DNA of 57,398 nt, taken from a bacterium. GTDB taxonomy: Bacteria > Krumholzibacteriota > Krumholzibacteriia > Krumholzibacteriales > Krumholzibacteriaceae. The DNA is taken from contig CP070727.1 of the NCBI GenBank assembly GCA_020350885.1, positions 16,161 to 73,558 of the forward strand, read 5' to 3'. Shown one piece after another: positions 10,858 to 17,824 of this stretch. Every line of letters begins with the position of its first letter. The stretch's first letter is position 1. Position numbers and translations under genes: made by a program. Below the pieces are notes generated by a model that saw only the letters and a program-made list of their open reading frames with translations, had not been told where the DNA came from and ran no database searches.

Positions 10858-11237
10858 CGACCGAACTTAACACCCTTCATCGCGATGAGCTCGTCGGCGA
10901 GCGCTTGCACCTGCGCCGGGATGCCCCTGATCACCTTGGCCTCGAGACAGTTGTGGTGGTCGAGATGGAGGTGCAATGTGGCGAGGATTTCACCGGAGCG
11001 CATGTGCTCCTTCTCGAGCAGGCGCGAGGATAGCTCGCGCTGGTGATGATCGAAGACGATTACCAGCACACCGATGGTCTCCTCCTCGGTACGTTTCCAT
11101 TCCTCCTCGACCAGTGATGAGCGGATCAGATCCCTGATCGCCTCCGATCGGTTCGGGTACCGTTTCTGCTCGACGATACGGTTGAGTTTCTCGAGCAGCT
11201 CATCCTCCATGGAAACGCCGAATCTTTTCGTCTTCAT
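10821..11237 (-). CDS. nikR: NikR nickel-responsive repressor
   Basis: A 138-residue ribbon-helix-helix regulator. The N-terminal RRFGVS-type strand (TKRFGVSMEDELLEKL) and YPNRSEAIRDLIR helix form the DNA-binding domain. The C-terminal ACT-like domain has all four nickel ligands of E. coli NikR by alignment: H78, H89, H91 and C97 (THLHLDHHNC context). It is the last gene of the nickel transporter operon and overlaps the nikQO gene by 4 bp (ATGA). An operator of the type recognised by NikR lies at the head of the operon, so autoregulation in response to nickel is expected. RHH paralogues for other metals are less likely given the intact ligand set. Confidence 0.93.
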   Translation of the reverse strand: MKTKRFGVSMEDELLEKLNRIVEQKRYPNRSEAIRDLIRSSLVEEEWKRTEEETIGVLVIVFDHHQRELSSRLLEKEHMRSGEILATLHLHLDHHNCLEAKVIRGIPAQVQALADELIAMKGVKFGRLIPATIGKNLR

Positions 11238-12790
11238 TCGTTCATCTCCTCCGTGTAGTGGGTGTGCTCGTGTCCTGCGAGCGATGTCTGATGCGGAGTC
11301 CGATGTATGTGGGCGAGGCCTGCCCGTTCGAGCAACCCACGATCGGTGAGTACCGTTTCGACCGAACCGACGGTCATGAGTTCCTTTCCGGGTCCGAGAA
11401 TGACGGCCCGTTCGCCGATATGCCGGGCGAGCAGGGTATCCTGGGTCGCAATGATAAGCGTTCGGCCGTTCCGTTTTAGTTCGGCCATGAAGTCGATAAG
11501 GATCCCTTCAGTTGCGGGGTCGAGATTAGCGGTCGGTTCATCCATCAGGTATACTTCCGGATCGACCGTGAGGACCGATGCAAGGGCGACGCGTTTCTTC
11601 TCCCCGCCGCTCAGCCGGTAGGGGTAGCGTTCGGCGATTCCCTCGATTCCCAAGAGTCTCATTACCTCATCCACCTTGAGCGCAACCGACTCCTCGTCCA
11701 GGCCTTTCTGGAGAGGTCCGAAGGCGAGTTCGTCACGGACGGTCGGTGAAAAACACTGTATGTCGGGATCCTGAAAGACGAGGCCGACCTGCGAGCGGAA
11801 ACGATGCCGGAATTCCTGATTATCGAGACGCTTTTCCGAGAGGATCTCGCCGAAGGTCTTGATCCCGCCCTCCTGCGGGAAGAGAAGGCCGTCGAGGATC
11901 TTGAGCAATGTGGACTTTCCCGAACCGTTCGGTCCCATGATGATGTTGCAGGATCCTGCGGGGATATCGAGGGCTTCCACCGCAACGCCCGGCACTCCGT
12001 CGGGATAGGTGAAACGTACATCTTTGAGCTCGAATGCGGGTGCCGGCTGCTTTGTGTACGTGCTCTCCTTGTCACAGCCCTCATGAATCCGTTGGCCCCT
12101 CGATGTCATCGCCATCTGGACTCCGTCGGCCAGGTGCAGCGATTTCATGAAGAGGTACCCGACGCTCCGCGAGACGAACCTGAGATCGTGCCGGTGGGTA
12201 ACAACGCCGATGACTCGGCTCTTCCGGGCGAGGAACAGCTCGAGAACGGTACGGATCAGAAGCAGGAGATAGCGGTATGTTATGGCGAGCAACGAAACAA
12301 AGACCGCCGGGAGCTTCATTCGCACGAATGCATCGATGACCCCGTTCCAGGTTGTCGTGAGGATCAGAAGAACGGTGAAGGAGATGCTCGTCGAGACCCG
12401 CAGTAGGAGGAACAGGGCCGTGACCGCACCCTGCCGCGTAATAGCGATGGATCCCCATGAGGCGATCGGTATGCCCGGCGTGAGAAAGAGTGCGGGAACG
12501 GCGATCAGGCCTGAGAAGAGCGGAATAAAGAACCATACCCGCTTTGTGAAATCCGTGAAGCCTATACCCGAGAAGGCAGCGAGGATCGATGCGGCCACAT
12601 AGCATGAGACGAGGACGGAGAGCCGGGTCGTCAGGGAGCAACCGAGTATGACGAGAAATGTGAGGACGATCTTGATACGTGCATCGATCGGCTGCAGGAG
12701 GCCCCGCTTGCCGGCCCATCGTTCCGTCACGAGGGCATTGTGCAGAACCGAGACGGCCGCAGTGATATTCTTTTCAAGAAAGCCTGCCAT
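11234..12790 (-). CDS. Fused ECF-type nickel/cobalt transporter NikQ-NikO (permease plus ATPase)
   Basis: A single 518-residue protein joins two ECF subunits usually made separately. Residues 1-235 are a CbiQ/NikQ-like T component with several membrane helices. Residues about 250-490 are a CbiO/NikO ABC ATPase with Walker A GPNGSGKST, Q-loop FQDPD, signature LSGGEKKR and Walker B VYLMDEPT. The His-rich tail (HIHRTPHQ...HEHTHYTEE) may bind metal. The gene overlaps the nikN-like gene by 17 bp and nikR by 4 bp. The fusion fixes a 1:1 ratio of T and A components per chain, whereas canonical modules have one T per two ATPases. Nickel rather than cobalt is inferred from nikR. Confidence 0.92.
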   Translation of the reverse strand: MAGFLEKNITAAVSVLHNALVTERWAGKRGLLQPIDARIKIVLTFLVILGCSLTTRLSVLVSCYVAASILAAFSGIGFTDFTKRVWFFIPLFSGLIAVPALFLTPGIPIASWGSIAITRQGAVTALFLLLRVSTSISFTVLLILTTTWNGVIDAFVRMKLPAVFVSLLAITYRYLLLLIRTVLELFLARKSRVIGVVTHRHDLRFVSRSVGYLFMKSLHLADGVQMAMTSRGQRIHEGCDKESTYTKQPAPAFELKDVRFTYPDGVPGVAVEALDIPAGSCNIIMGPNGSGKSTLLKILDGLLFPQEGGIKTFGEILSEKRLDNQEFRHRFRSQVGLVFQDPDIQCFSPTVRDELAFGPLQKGLDEESVALKVDEVMRLLGIEGIAERYPYRLSGGEKKRVALASVLTVDPEVYLMDEPTANLDPATEGILIDFMAELKRNGRTLIIATQDTLLARHIGERAVILGPGKELMTVGSVETVLTDRGLLERAGLAHIHRTPHQTSLAGHEHTHYTEEMNE

Positions 12791-13094
12791 ACCGTGCGAA
12801 CCTTCCGATGGCTATCGTCAACCCGGCGGTGAGCCCCGCCCCGATGAGTGCGGAGAGGATCGTAGAGAGGCCGACCTTCCATCCGCTTTCTGCGAAACCC
12901 GGGATCTCGTAGTCGGGTAACACAGTGTCCGGTTGCTTTTCCTTGATCTCGCGCATCCCTCCGGGCTCAAATCCGATCATCTCTTTGATGTCGTCGAGAC
13001 CCCATTCGCCCCAGGCACTACCGATCGCCAGCAGCCCCAGTGGACTGAGGATCGCCATGACGACGAGAACAACCCACCCCTTCCGGTATCTCAT
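12774..13094 (-). CDS. NikN/CbiN-like small membrane subunit of the nickel transporter
   Basis: A 106-residue protein with two membrane helices (about residues 8-26 and 74-98) flanking a roughly 45-residue loop. The AWGEWG motif after helix 1 and the overall two-helix layout match the NikN/PDGLE-type accessory subunits of NikMNQO systems. Its ATG (13094) overlaps the TGA of nikM, so translation is coupled. Assignment relies on context and topology more than on sequence. Confidence 0.75.
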   Translation of the reverse strand: MRYRKGWVVLVVMAILSPLGLLAIGSAWGEWGLDDIKEMIGFEPGGMREIKEKQPDTVLPDYEIPGFAESGWKVGLSTILSALIGAGLTAGLTIAIGRFARYGRLS

Positions 13095-13807
13095 ATGTCC
13101 GCCTCCCGACGATCCCTCTCCTCTCCAGTAACGGATCTGTCGATAAAGAGCTCCGGATGGTACCTGGACAGAAAACCGACCGCACCTCCCGTGACAAGCG
13201 CCTCGATGAGGCCCCCGACACTCAGATGGGGTATGAGCATGGCCGGCAGCGTCACCCGGAGACCGAACGGGCAGTAGAGCGGGGTGCCGTCGGCGAGGTG
13301 ATGCAGGGACGGCTGGATACCGAGCTCGAGCGCCACGAACAGGGCGGCGAGATTGATTCCTATATACCCGCTCAGTGCGGCAGCGATGACGGTTCTCCGA
13401 TGGGAGCGCCTCGAGGATCCTGCGCTCACCCTGAAGAAGAGGTACCCGGCAAACGGCATGATGAAGGCGAGGTTGAAGGCGTTGGCCCCGAGGGCGAGGA
13501 CACCGCCGTCGCCGAAGAAAAGTGCCTGGACGGCAAGTGCCAGGGTAATCGCACAGAGCGCCGGCCATGGTCCAACGAGCACAGCCGTAAGGACCCCTCC
13601 GACCGCATGCCCCGTTGTTCCCCCGGGAAGCGGAATGTTGAACATCATGATGAGAAACGAGAAGGCCGCAAGGAGGGCAAGCTGTGGTATGTGGCTTTTT
13701 TTCAAGGTATTACGTATCTTACGAAACGAGAGCCACCAGAGCGGGATCGAGACCGCATAGAAGAAGGCGGAAGTGTGAGGAGAGATATATCCGTCCGGAA
13801 TGTGCAT
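13091..13807 (-). CDS. nikM: NikM/CbiM substrate-binding membrane subunit of ECF nickel transporter
   Basis: A 238-residue S component. The ATG at 13807 is chosen over an upstream GTG (13813) because it gives the N-terminus Met-His-Ile-Pro-Asp-Gly; in NikM/CbiM the N-terminal Met1 and His2 coordinate the metal. The conserved PLPGGTTGHAVGG loop, supplying another His ligand, is present. A GGGGGGTG ribosome site precedes the start. It heads the operon nikM, nikN-like, nikQO, nikR, and its leader contains a NikR-type operator. Cobalt import cannot be excluded from sequence, but nickel is favoured by the regulator. Confidence 0.93.
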   Translation of the reverse strand: MHIPDGYISPHTSAFFYAVSIPLWWLSFRKIRNTLKKSHIPQLALLAAFSFLIMMFNIPLPGGTTGHAVGGVLTAVLVGPWPALCAITLALAVQALFFGDGGVLALGANAFNLAFIMPFAGYLFFRVSAGSSRRSHRRTVIAAALSGYIGINLAALFVALELGIQPSLHHLADGTPLYCPFGLRVTLPAMLIPHLSVGGLIEALVTGGAVGFLSRYHPELFIDRSVTGEERDRREADI

Positions 13808-13822
13808 CGACACCCCCCAAAG

Positions 13823-13849
13823 GTGTTATCATTTTTTATTTAGTAACAC
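13823..13849. promoter_or_regulatory. NikR-type operator
   Basis: The inverted repeat GTGTTAT-N13-GTAACAC matches the GTGTTAC-N13/14-GTAACAC type of NikR site known for some delta-proteobacteria (recalled, not searched). It lies between the predicted transcription start (about 13846) and the nikM start codon, an ideal position for repression. Confidence 0.75.
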
Positions 13850-13852
13850 TTA

Positions 13853-13881
13853 AATCTATCCCTTGCCGGAGCCCGGGTCAA
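13853..13881 (-). promoter_or_regulatory. Predicted promoter of the nickel transporter operon
   Basis: TTGACC (13881-13876), a 17-nt spacer and TAGATT (13858-13853) on the minus strand place the transcript start inside the NikR-type operator. It is divergent from the promoter of the endonuclease-like gene. Confidence 0.65.
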
Positions 13882-13922
13882 CACTTTTAGAATAAAAAAT
13901 TGTTGCTACCCCATTTACCGGC

Positions 13923-13951
13923 TTGCTGTAAAAACCTGTTTATTGTATAGT
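13923..13951 (+). promoter_or_regulatory. Predicted promoter of the endonuclease III-like gene
   Basis: TTGCTG (13923-13928), a 17-nt spacer and TATAGT (13946-13951) predict a start near 13958. This supports translation from the GTG at 13981, which has a GGAAGGGA ribosome site, rather than from the GTG at 13963. Confidence 0.6.
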
Positions 13952-13980
13952 GGCCCGGATACGTGGAAGGGACCACTATC

Positions 13981-14721
13981 GTGGCGAAACGCATCAAACG
14001 TCAGACATCCGAAATGGGCCGCGACGGACGCTTCGTGGAGGTTTACGAGGCGTTAGCCGGGGAGTACGGTCCGAGACGCTGGTGGCCGGTAACACCTCCT
14101 GGAGGGACCCGCCCCGAGTATATCGGTGGACCGAGGACGAGGCAGCAACGCTTCGAGATGGCTGTCGGGGCAGTCCTGACACAGAACACGGCGTGGAATA
14201 ATGCAGCTGAGGCTATCGTGAATTTGAACAGAACCGTAATCCTCGACCCCACATCACTCTACCGTATCAATGAACGAAGACTGGCCGATCTGGTCAGGCC
14301 ATCCGGTTATTATAATCAAAAGGCAAAAAGGCTCAAGGCGCTTGCAGCATTCTTTACATCCGGACGGGATGTAAACAGGGATAACCTCCTAACCCTTGAC
14401 GGCATCGGGCCGGAAACTGCGGATTCGATTCTCCTCTATGCGTTCGATCACCCCATCTTCGTCGTCGATGCCTATACCCGGCGGCTGTTCGACCGCCTGG
14501 CCATGATCGATGCGGGGGCACCATACGATGAGGTACAGGCGATCTTTCAGAGTAATCTTCCCCGGGATGTGCATATCTACAAGGAATACCACGCATTGAT
14601 CGTGGAACATGGCAAGTGTCACTGCCGAAAGAGACCGAGCTGCGAGGGCTGTGTCCTTCTTGGGCGATGCAGCGTGGAGATCGAGGGTTCGGATCACAAG
14701 AATAGGAAGTTATCTCAGTAA
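13981..14721 (+). CDS. Endonuclease III-like HhH-GPD DNA glycosylase with [4Fe-4S] cluster
   Basis: A 246-residue base-excision repair enzyme. The helix-hairpin-helix is at LDGIGPETADSIL (about residues 139-151) and the catalytic Asp at D163 in FVVDAYTRR. C-terminal cysteines in HCRKRPSCEGCVLLGRC resemble the Fe-S loop. The position of the EndoIII catalytic Lys is Glu145 (GPETA), so a bifunctional lyase is unlikely. A monofunctional alkylpurine glycosylase of the MagIII/MpgII type fits better, as does the QNTAWNNAAEAI segment. The GTG at 13981 is preferred because of its ribosome site; 13963 is the alternative. Monocistronic, divergent from the nickel operon. Confidence 0.85.
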   Translation: MAKRIKRQTSEMGRDGRFVEVYEALAGEYGPRRWWPVTPPGGTRPEYIGGPRTRQQRFEMAVGAVLTQNTAWNNAAEAIVNLNRTVILDPTSLYRINERRLADLVRPSGYYNQKAKRLKALAAFFTSGRDVNRDNLLTLDGIGPETADSILLYAFDHPIFVVDAYTRRLFDRLAMIDAGAPYDEVQAIFQSNLPRDVHIYKEYHALIVEHGKCHCRKRPSCEGCVLLGRCSVEIEGSDHKNRKLSQ

Positions 14722-14746
14722 CTTACACTGAAATGAAAAACTACGG

Positions 14747-14793
14747 AGTTATTAATAATAATTATTGACTTATAATTAATTTTGGTGTAGCAT
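14747..14793 (+). promoter_or_regulatory. Promoter and AT-rich PerR/Fur-like operator region upstream of perR
   Basis: TTGACT (14765-14770), a 17-nt spacer and TAGCAT (14788-14793) form a promoter. It is embedded in an AT island holding a degenerate PerR box (near 14753-14767, about 11 of 14 matches) and an exact half-site TTATAAT (about 14770-14776) in the spacer. Occupation by PerR would block polymerase, consistent with autoregulation. Confidence 0.55.
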
Positions 14794-14837
14794 GGGTAAA
14801 CCAGGTGCCACTGATGTGTTAACGGAAGGATTAGTCT

Positions 14838-15254
14838 ATGCACTCTTTTGAAAACACGATCCAAAAACTACGCAGCGAAGGGTTCAAGCTAACTCCTCAG
14901 AGGCTGGCGGTGATCAAGTACATGATTGGAAACAAAAGCCATCCGTCTGCCCTGGCCATCCACAAGGAGTTGAAGCGCAGGTATCCGACGCTCTCGTTCT
15001 CGACTGTCTACAACACGCTCAACATGCTCCAGAAGATCGATGAGATTAGATCGATACATGTCTTCGACGATCACCTCAACTACGATCCCAATACGGAGCC
15101 GCACATTCACTTCCTCTGTTCGAAGTGTGACATGGTACACGACATATTTCTCGAGCAGGCGGAAGGTATCCAGGTGTACGCTGGGGAGATCGACGGCCAT
15201 CTGGTCGATTCCTACGAGCTCTTCTTCAAGGGCACCTGCAAGGACTGCCGATAA
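14838..15254 (+). CDS. perR: PerR-type Fur-family peroxide-sensing repressor
   Basis: A 138-residue Fur-family protein with an N-terminal winged helix (LTPQRLAVIKYM, recognition region SFSTVYNTLNML). Regulatory metal ligands align with Bacillus PerR: H35, D83, H89, H91 and D102. The Asp six residues before HIH is the residue that separates PerR from Fur. Structural zinc sites are CSKC (C94, C97) and the C-terminal CKDC. It starts a plus-strand cluster of rubredoxin, flavin-reductase and rubrerythrin genes, the classic PerR regulon of anaerobes. The next gene begins 12 nt downstream. Confidence 0.92.
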   Translation: MHSFENTIQKLRSEGFKLTPQRLAVIKYMIGNKSHPSALAIHKELKRRYPTLSFSTVYNTLNMLQKIDEIRSIHVFDDHLNYDPNTEPHIHFLCSKCDMVHDIFLEQAEGIQVYAGEIDGHLVDSYELFFKGTCKDCR

Positions 15255-15266
15255 GGAGACATACGA

Positions 15267-15884
15267 GTGATCGCCCAACGGTGGAAGTGTTCCGACTGTG
15301 GTTACGTTGCTGTCGGCCTTTTTCCTCCGGAAAGATGCCCGAAGTGCCAATGCAACCGAACGGCTTTCAAGACGGAACACGAATACAAATTTCCCCCAGA
15401 AGAGATCGAAGCGGTTATCGCAGCCTGCTGGAAGGTGAGCTATGGGCTGTACATGGTCAGTTCGATCAAGAATGGTAAGATGAACGGTCAGATCTGTAAT
15501 ACCCTCTTTCAGATCACGAGTGATCCGCCACGCATGGCGATTGGAATCAGTCATCAGAACCTGACACACGAATATATCGACGCAAGTGAGGTTTTCGCCG
15601 CTTCCATACTCGGCCGGGATCAGCAACGGATCGTACGGAGATTCGGGTACCGGTCGGGGAGGGAGTTTGACAAGTTCAAGGGCATACCGGTGGGGACCCG
15701 CCGGACCGGCTGCCCGATACTCGAGGATGCTATCGGCTATGTCGAGTGTGCGCTGCTTGGAGATCTGACCGTCGATGCAGGAACCCACAGCATATTCGTG
15801 GGGGAGATCGTAGGGGGCGGTGTCTTCAAGAACGAGGAACCAATGACCTATGAATATTATCATCAGATGAAGGACAGCGGATAG
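15267..15884 (+). CDS. Rubredoxin-like/flavin reductase fusion (high-molecular-weight rubredoxin-like)
   Basis: A 205-residue fusion. The N-terminal 35 residues hold a rubredoxin-like zinc-ribbon or iron site (C8, C11, C24, C27). Residues about 45-200 form a flavin reductase-like FMN domain (ACWKVSYGLYMVSS, NTLFQITSDPP, SHQNLTHEYI). In Moorella Hrb the rubredoxin domain is C-terminal and supplies electrons to flavodiiron proteins; here the order is reversed. Likely role: NAD(P)H-dependent electron delivery to rubrerythrin or rubredoxin in peroxide and oxygen reduction (inference from neighbours). GTG start with AAGGAG that overlaps the end of perR. No flavodiiron gene is in the window. Confidence 0.8.
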   Translation: MIAQRWKCSDCGYVAVGLFPPERCPKCQCNRTAFKTEHEYKFPPEEIEAVIAACWKVSYGLYMVSSIKNGKMNGQICNTLFQITSDPPRMAIGISHQNLTHEYIDASEVFAASILGRDQQRIVRRFGYRSGREFDKFKGIPVGTRRTGCPILEDAIGYVECALLGDLTVDAGTHSIFVGEIVGGGVFKNEEPMTYEYYHQMKDSG

Positions 15885-16000
15885 GATAGCGGGCGCTTGA
15901 TCTACGCATGGCAGTACACATCATCACACGCCAATATGGTACAGGTTGTCAGGGACTGGGATATGAATACACCCGAACGAATGATACACGGCGGTGAACG

Positions 16001-16996
16001 ATGAGCATGGATGAGAAAGAACAGATACTGCGGGTGCTGGCACGGGCGATCATAAAGGAGACAAACGCCTTCAATTACTATTACAAGGGAAGCGAGGATC
16101 CAGCGATGCCGCCGGGTGTCAAGGGTGTCCTTTCACGTCTCGCCGAAGAGGAGCGCAAGCACCGCCAGACTCTCATGTACGAATACAGGGGAGTTGAGCG
16201 GGGGTGGCGGGATAAGCAGCCGGATGAGAGTGAGCATGCCCTCTCGTATGTAATTCCAGAAGAGCTTCCCTTCTTTACCACAGAGAGTTCGCAGGACTTG
16301 GAAATATCTGCCGTATCTCTGCCGAGCAGGCTTGTCGGGGGTGATAATATCCTCTCCAGGATCGTAACGGGTCACAACGGAACCGAGACGGGAACGATCC
16401 TGCTTCTCTACGATGCCATGGGACACGGCATCAAGACGACGGATATCAACGCACTTGCTGCCCGTGTGCTGGGGGAATATTTCGAGCAATCCGCCGTCGG
16501 GCGGGTCGATTCGGAGCTGCTCCGTCCGAAGGATATCGTCCGCCTTCTGAACCAACGGATCAATGAGCGTTACGAGGGAGAGGGAGTGTTTCTTTCCGTG
16601 CTCTGCATATTTTTCGATTCCCGGAACAAGACCTTGGTATATACCTGTGCAGGACACGAGCCTCCCTTTCTGGTGCACGAGGGGGGTCGGGTTGGATCGC
16701 TACTGTACACACAGTTACTGGCGGGGATCGATCGAGAGTATCCGTACCGGGAGTACAAGGTTCCGTTCGACGATGGTGATCTCCTGTGTATATTCACCGA
16801 CGGCATTGTCGAGGTCGAGAACGGGGACGGCGAGATCTTCGGTCGTGAACGGATCGCCGATATCCTGGAGGGGAGCTGGCGCGACGAACCGGAACAGGTA
16901 ATCCGTGATCTTCTTGATGGCATGCAGCGATACAACGTGGCCGAAGAGATCAAGGACGAGATCTCCATAGTTGTCATCAGATCGAAAGGGGCATGA
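16001..16996 (+). CDS. Ferritin-like diiron domain fused to SpoIIE/PP2C serine phosphatase
   Basis: A 331-residue two-domain protein. Residues 1-65 are a helical pair with ferritin-type ligands: E20 (KETNAF) and an ExxH at E51/H54 (EEERKH). That is half a diiron site, which would be completed by dimerisation. Residues about 97-331 are a SpoIIE/RsbU-type PP2C phosphatase with metal motifs VGGDN (113), YDAMGHG (137-143), IFTDGIVE and DEISIVV. No membrane segment. Such phosphatases dephosphorylate anti-anti-sigma (STAS) proteins. Its place between peroxide-defence genes suggests that redox or iron state tunes the phosphatase (inference). The stop is 3 nt before the next start. 116 nt separate it from the upstream gene, with no strong promoter seen. 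Confidence 0.85.
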   Translation: MSMDEKEQILRVLARAIIKETNAFNYYYKGSEDPAMPPGVKGVLSRLAEEERKHRQTLMYEYRGVERGWRDKQPDESEHALSYVIPEELPFFTTESSQDLEISAVSLPSRLVGGDNILSRIVTGHNGTETGTILLLYDAMGHGIKTTDINALAARVLGEYFEQSAVGRVDSELLRPKDIVRLLNQRINERYEGEGVFLSVLCIFFDSRNKTLVYTCAGHEPPFLVHEGGRVGSLLYTQLLAGIDREYPYREYKVPFDDGDLLCIFTDGIVEVENGDGEIFGRERIADILEGSWRDEPEQVIRDLLDGMQRYNVAEEIKDEISIVVIRSKGA

Positions 16997-16999
16997 ACG

Positions 17000-17491
17000 G
17001 TGGTCGATAGCGGGGATGAAATGCGACAGGCTCTGGAGCTGGCGATCTATCGGGAGATCGGCGCCAGTGGTTTGTATAAAACGATAGCCGACACGATTTC
17101 GAATCCTGAGGGAAAGCAGCGTTTCGAGCGCCTCTCGAAAGATGAGGAAGGGCACCGGATCAAACTGGAGAAGTGGTTCGAGAAGCTCTTCGGAACGGCA
17201 TTTACGATGAGCTCCGAGGGGATCAAGCAATCCGAGATCGCAGGTGTATCGCTGAAAAGGCACAGCGGAGCCCTCGAGGCACTCGATATCGCCATCAAAA
17301 CCGAGGAGCAGGCAAACAACTTCTACCGTATGCAGGCGGACCATGCCGATGATCCCGATCTCAAGGCACTGTTTCTGGCACTCGCAGAGGAGGAGAACGG
17401 TCACCACGAGCTCCTCGAGGCTGAGCGTAACGCGCTGATCGGCGGCTTTTACTGGTTCGACATGGATTCAACTTCTTTTCTTGAAGACTGA
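17000..17491 (+). CDS. Rubrerythrin-like ferritin-fold diiron protein
   Basis: A 163-residue four-helix protein with a full diiron ligand set: E19, E49/H52 (DEEGH), E102/E103 and E132/H135 (EEENGHH). Rubrerythrin-type proteins reduce hydrogen peroxide using electrons from rubredoxin. The C-terminal rubredoxin domain of classical rubrerythrin is missing here, but a separate rubredoxin gene follows 87 nt downstream. GTG start 3 nt after the phosphatase stop indicates translational coupling; an ATG at 17021 is an alternative start. Cytoplasmic. Confidence 0.88.
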   Translation: MVDSGDEMRQALELAIYREIGASGLYKTIADTISNPEGKQRFERLSKDEEGHRIKLEKWFEKLFGTAFTMSSEGIKQSEIAGVSLKRHSGALEALDIAIKTEEQANNFYRMQADHADDPDLKALFLALAEEENGHHELLEAERNALIGGFYWFDMDSTSFLED

Positions 17492-17578
17492 CGGTGGGAA
17501 CGGTATGGTATCCGGGACCGTGCACCGAAACGTCGAACGGCGGCCGGTGTTCGAGTCCGAACAAAGGAGAGAGATGTA

Positions 17579-17740
17579 ATGGAGAAATGGAAATGCTCGG
17601 TATGTGGATATATCTACGATCCCGAAAAGGGTGATCCAGAAGGTGGAATCGATCCGGGAACACCCTTCGAGCAGCTTCCCGATGACTGGGTATGCCCTGA
17701 CTGTGGAGTCGGGAAAGACCAGTTCGAGAAGATGGAATAG
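17579..17740 (+). CDS. Rubredoxin
   Basis: A 53-residue classical rubredoxin. Iron-binding cysteines are in [11 protein letters not shown] and [12 protein letters not shown], with the conserved [15 protein letters not shown] core. An AAAGGAG ribosome site lies 9 nt upstream of the ATG. A hairpin (TGTTCG, AGTC loop, CGAACA; 17548-17563) abuts the ribosome site and could affect translation or mRNA processing. It is the electron carrier for the adjacent rubrerythrin-like protein and closes the peroxide-defence cluster. Confidence 0.96.
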   Translation: MEKWKCSVCGYIYDPEKGDPEGGIDPGTPFEQLPDDWVCPDCGVGKDQFEKME

Positions 17741-17824
17741 CGGCAAAGAGAGCCGGTAGGGCAGGACGTGTTTTCGAGATACCCGGTCGTACCGGCTGGG
17801 AGGCTCAGGAGACGGGTTCCTGAG

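Noticed and set aside
12774..13568. 264-codon version of the NikN-like gene
   Set aside because: The extra N-terminal part is a shadow of nikM; the ATG at 13094, overlapping the nikM stop, gives the expected two-helix subunit.
10821..13807. Cobalt/cobalamin transporter (cbiMNQO)
   Set aside because: No cobalamin riboswitch or cobalamin genes are present, while a complete NikR with nickel ligands and a NikR-type operator is; nickel is preferred.
14889..15863. 324-codon minus-strand open frame
   Set aside because: Antisense across perR and the flavin reductase fusion, both clearly real on the plus strand.
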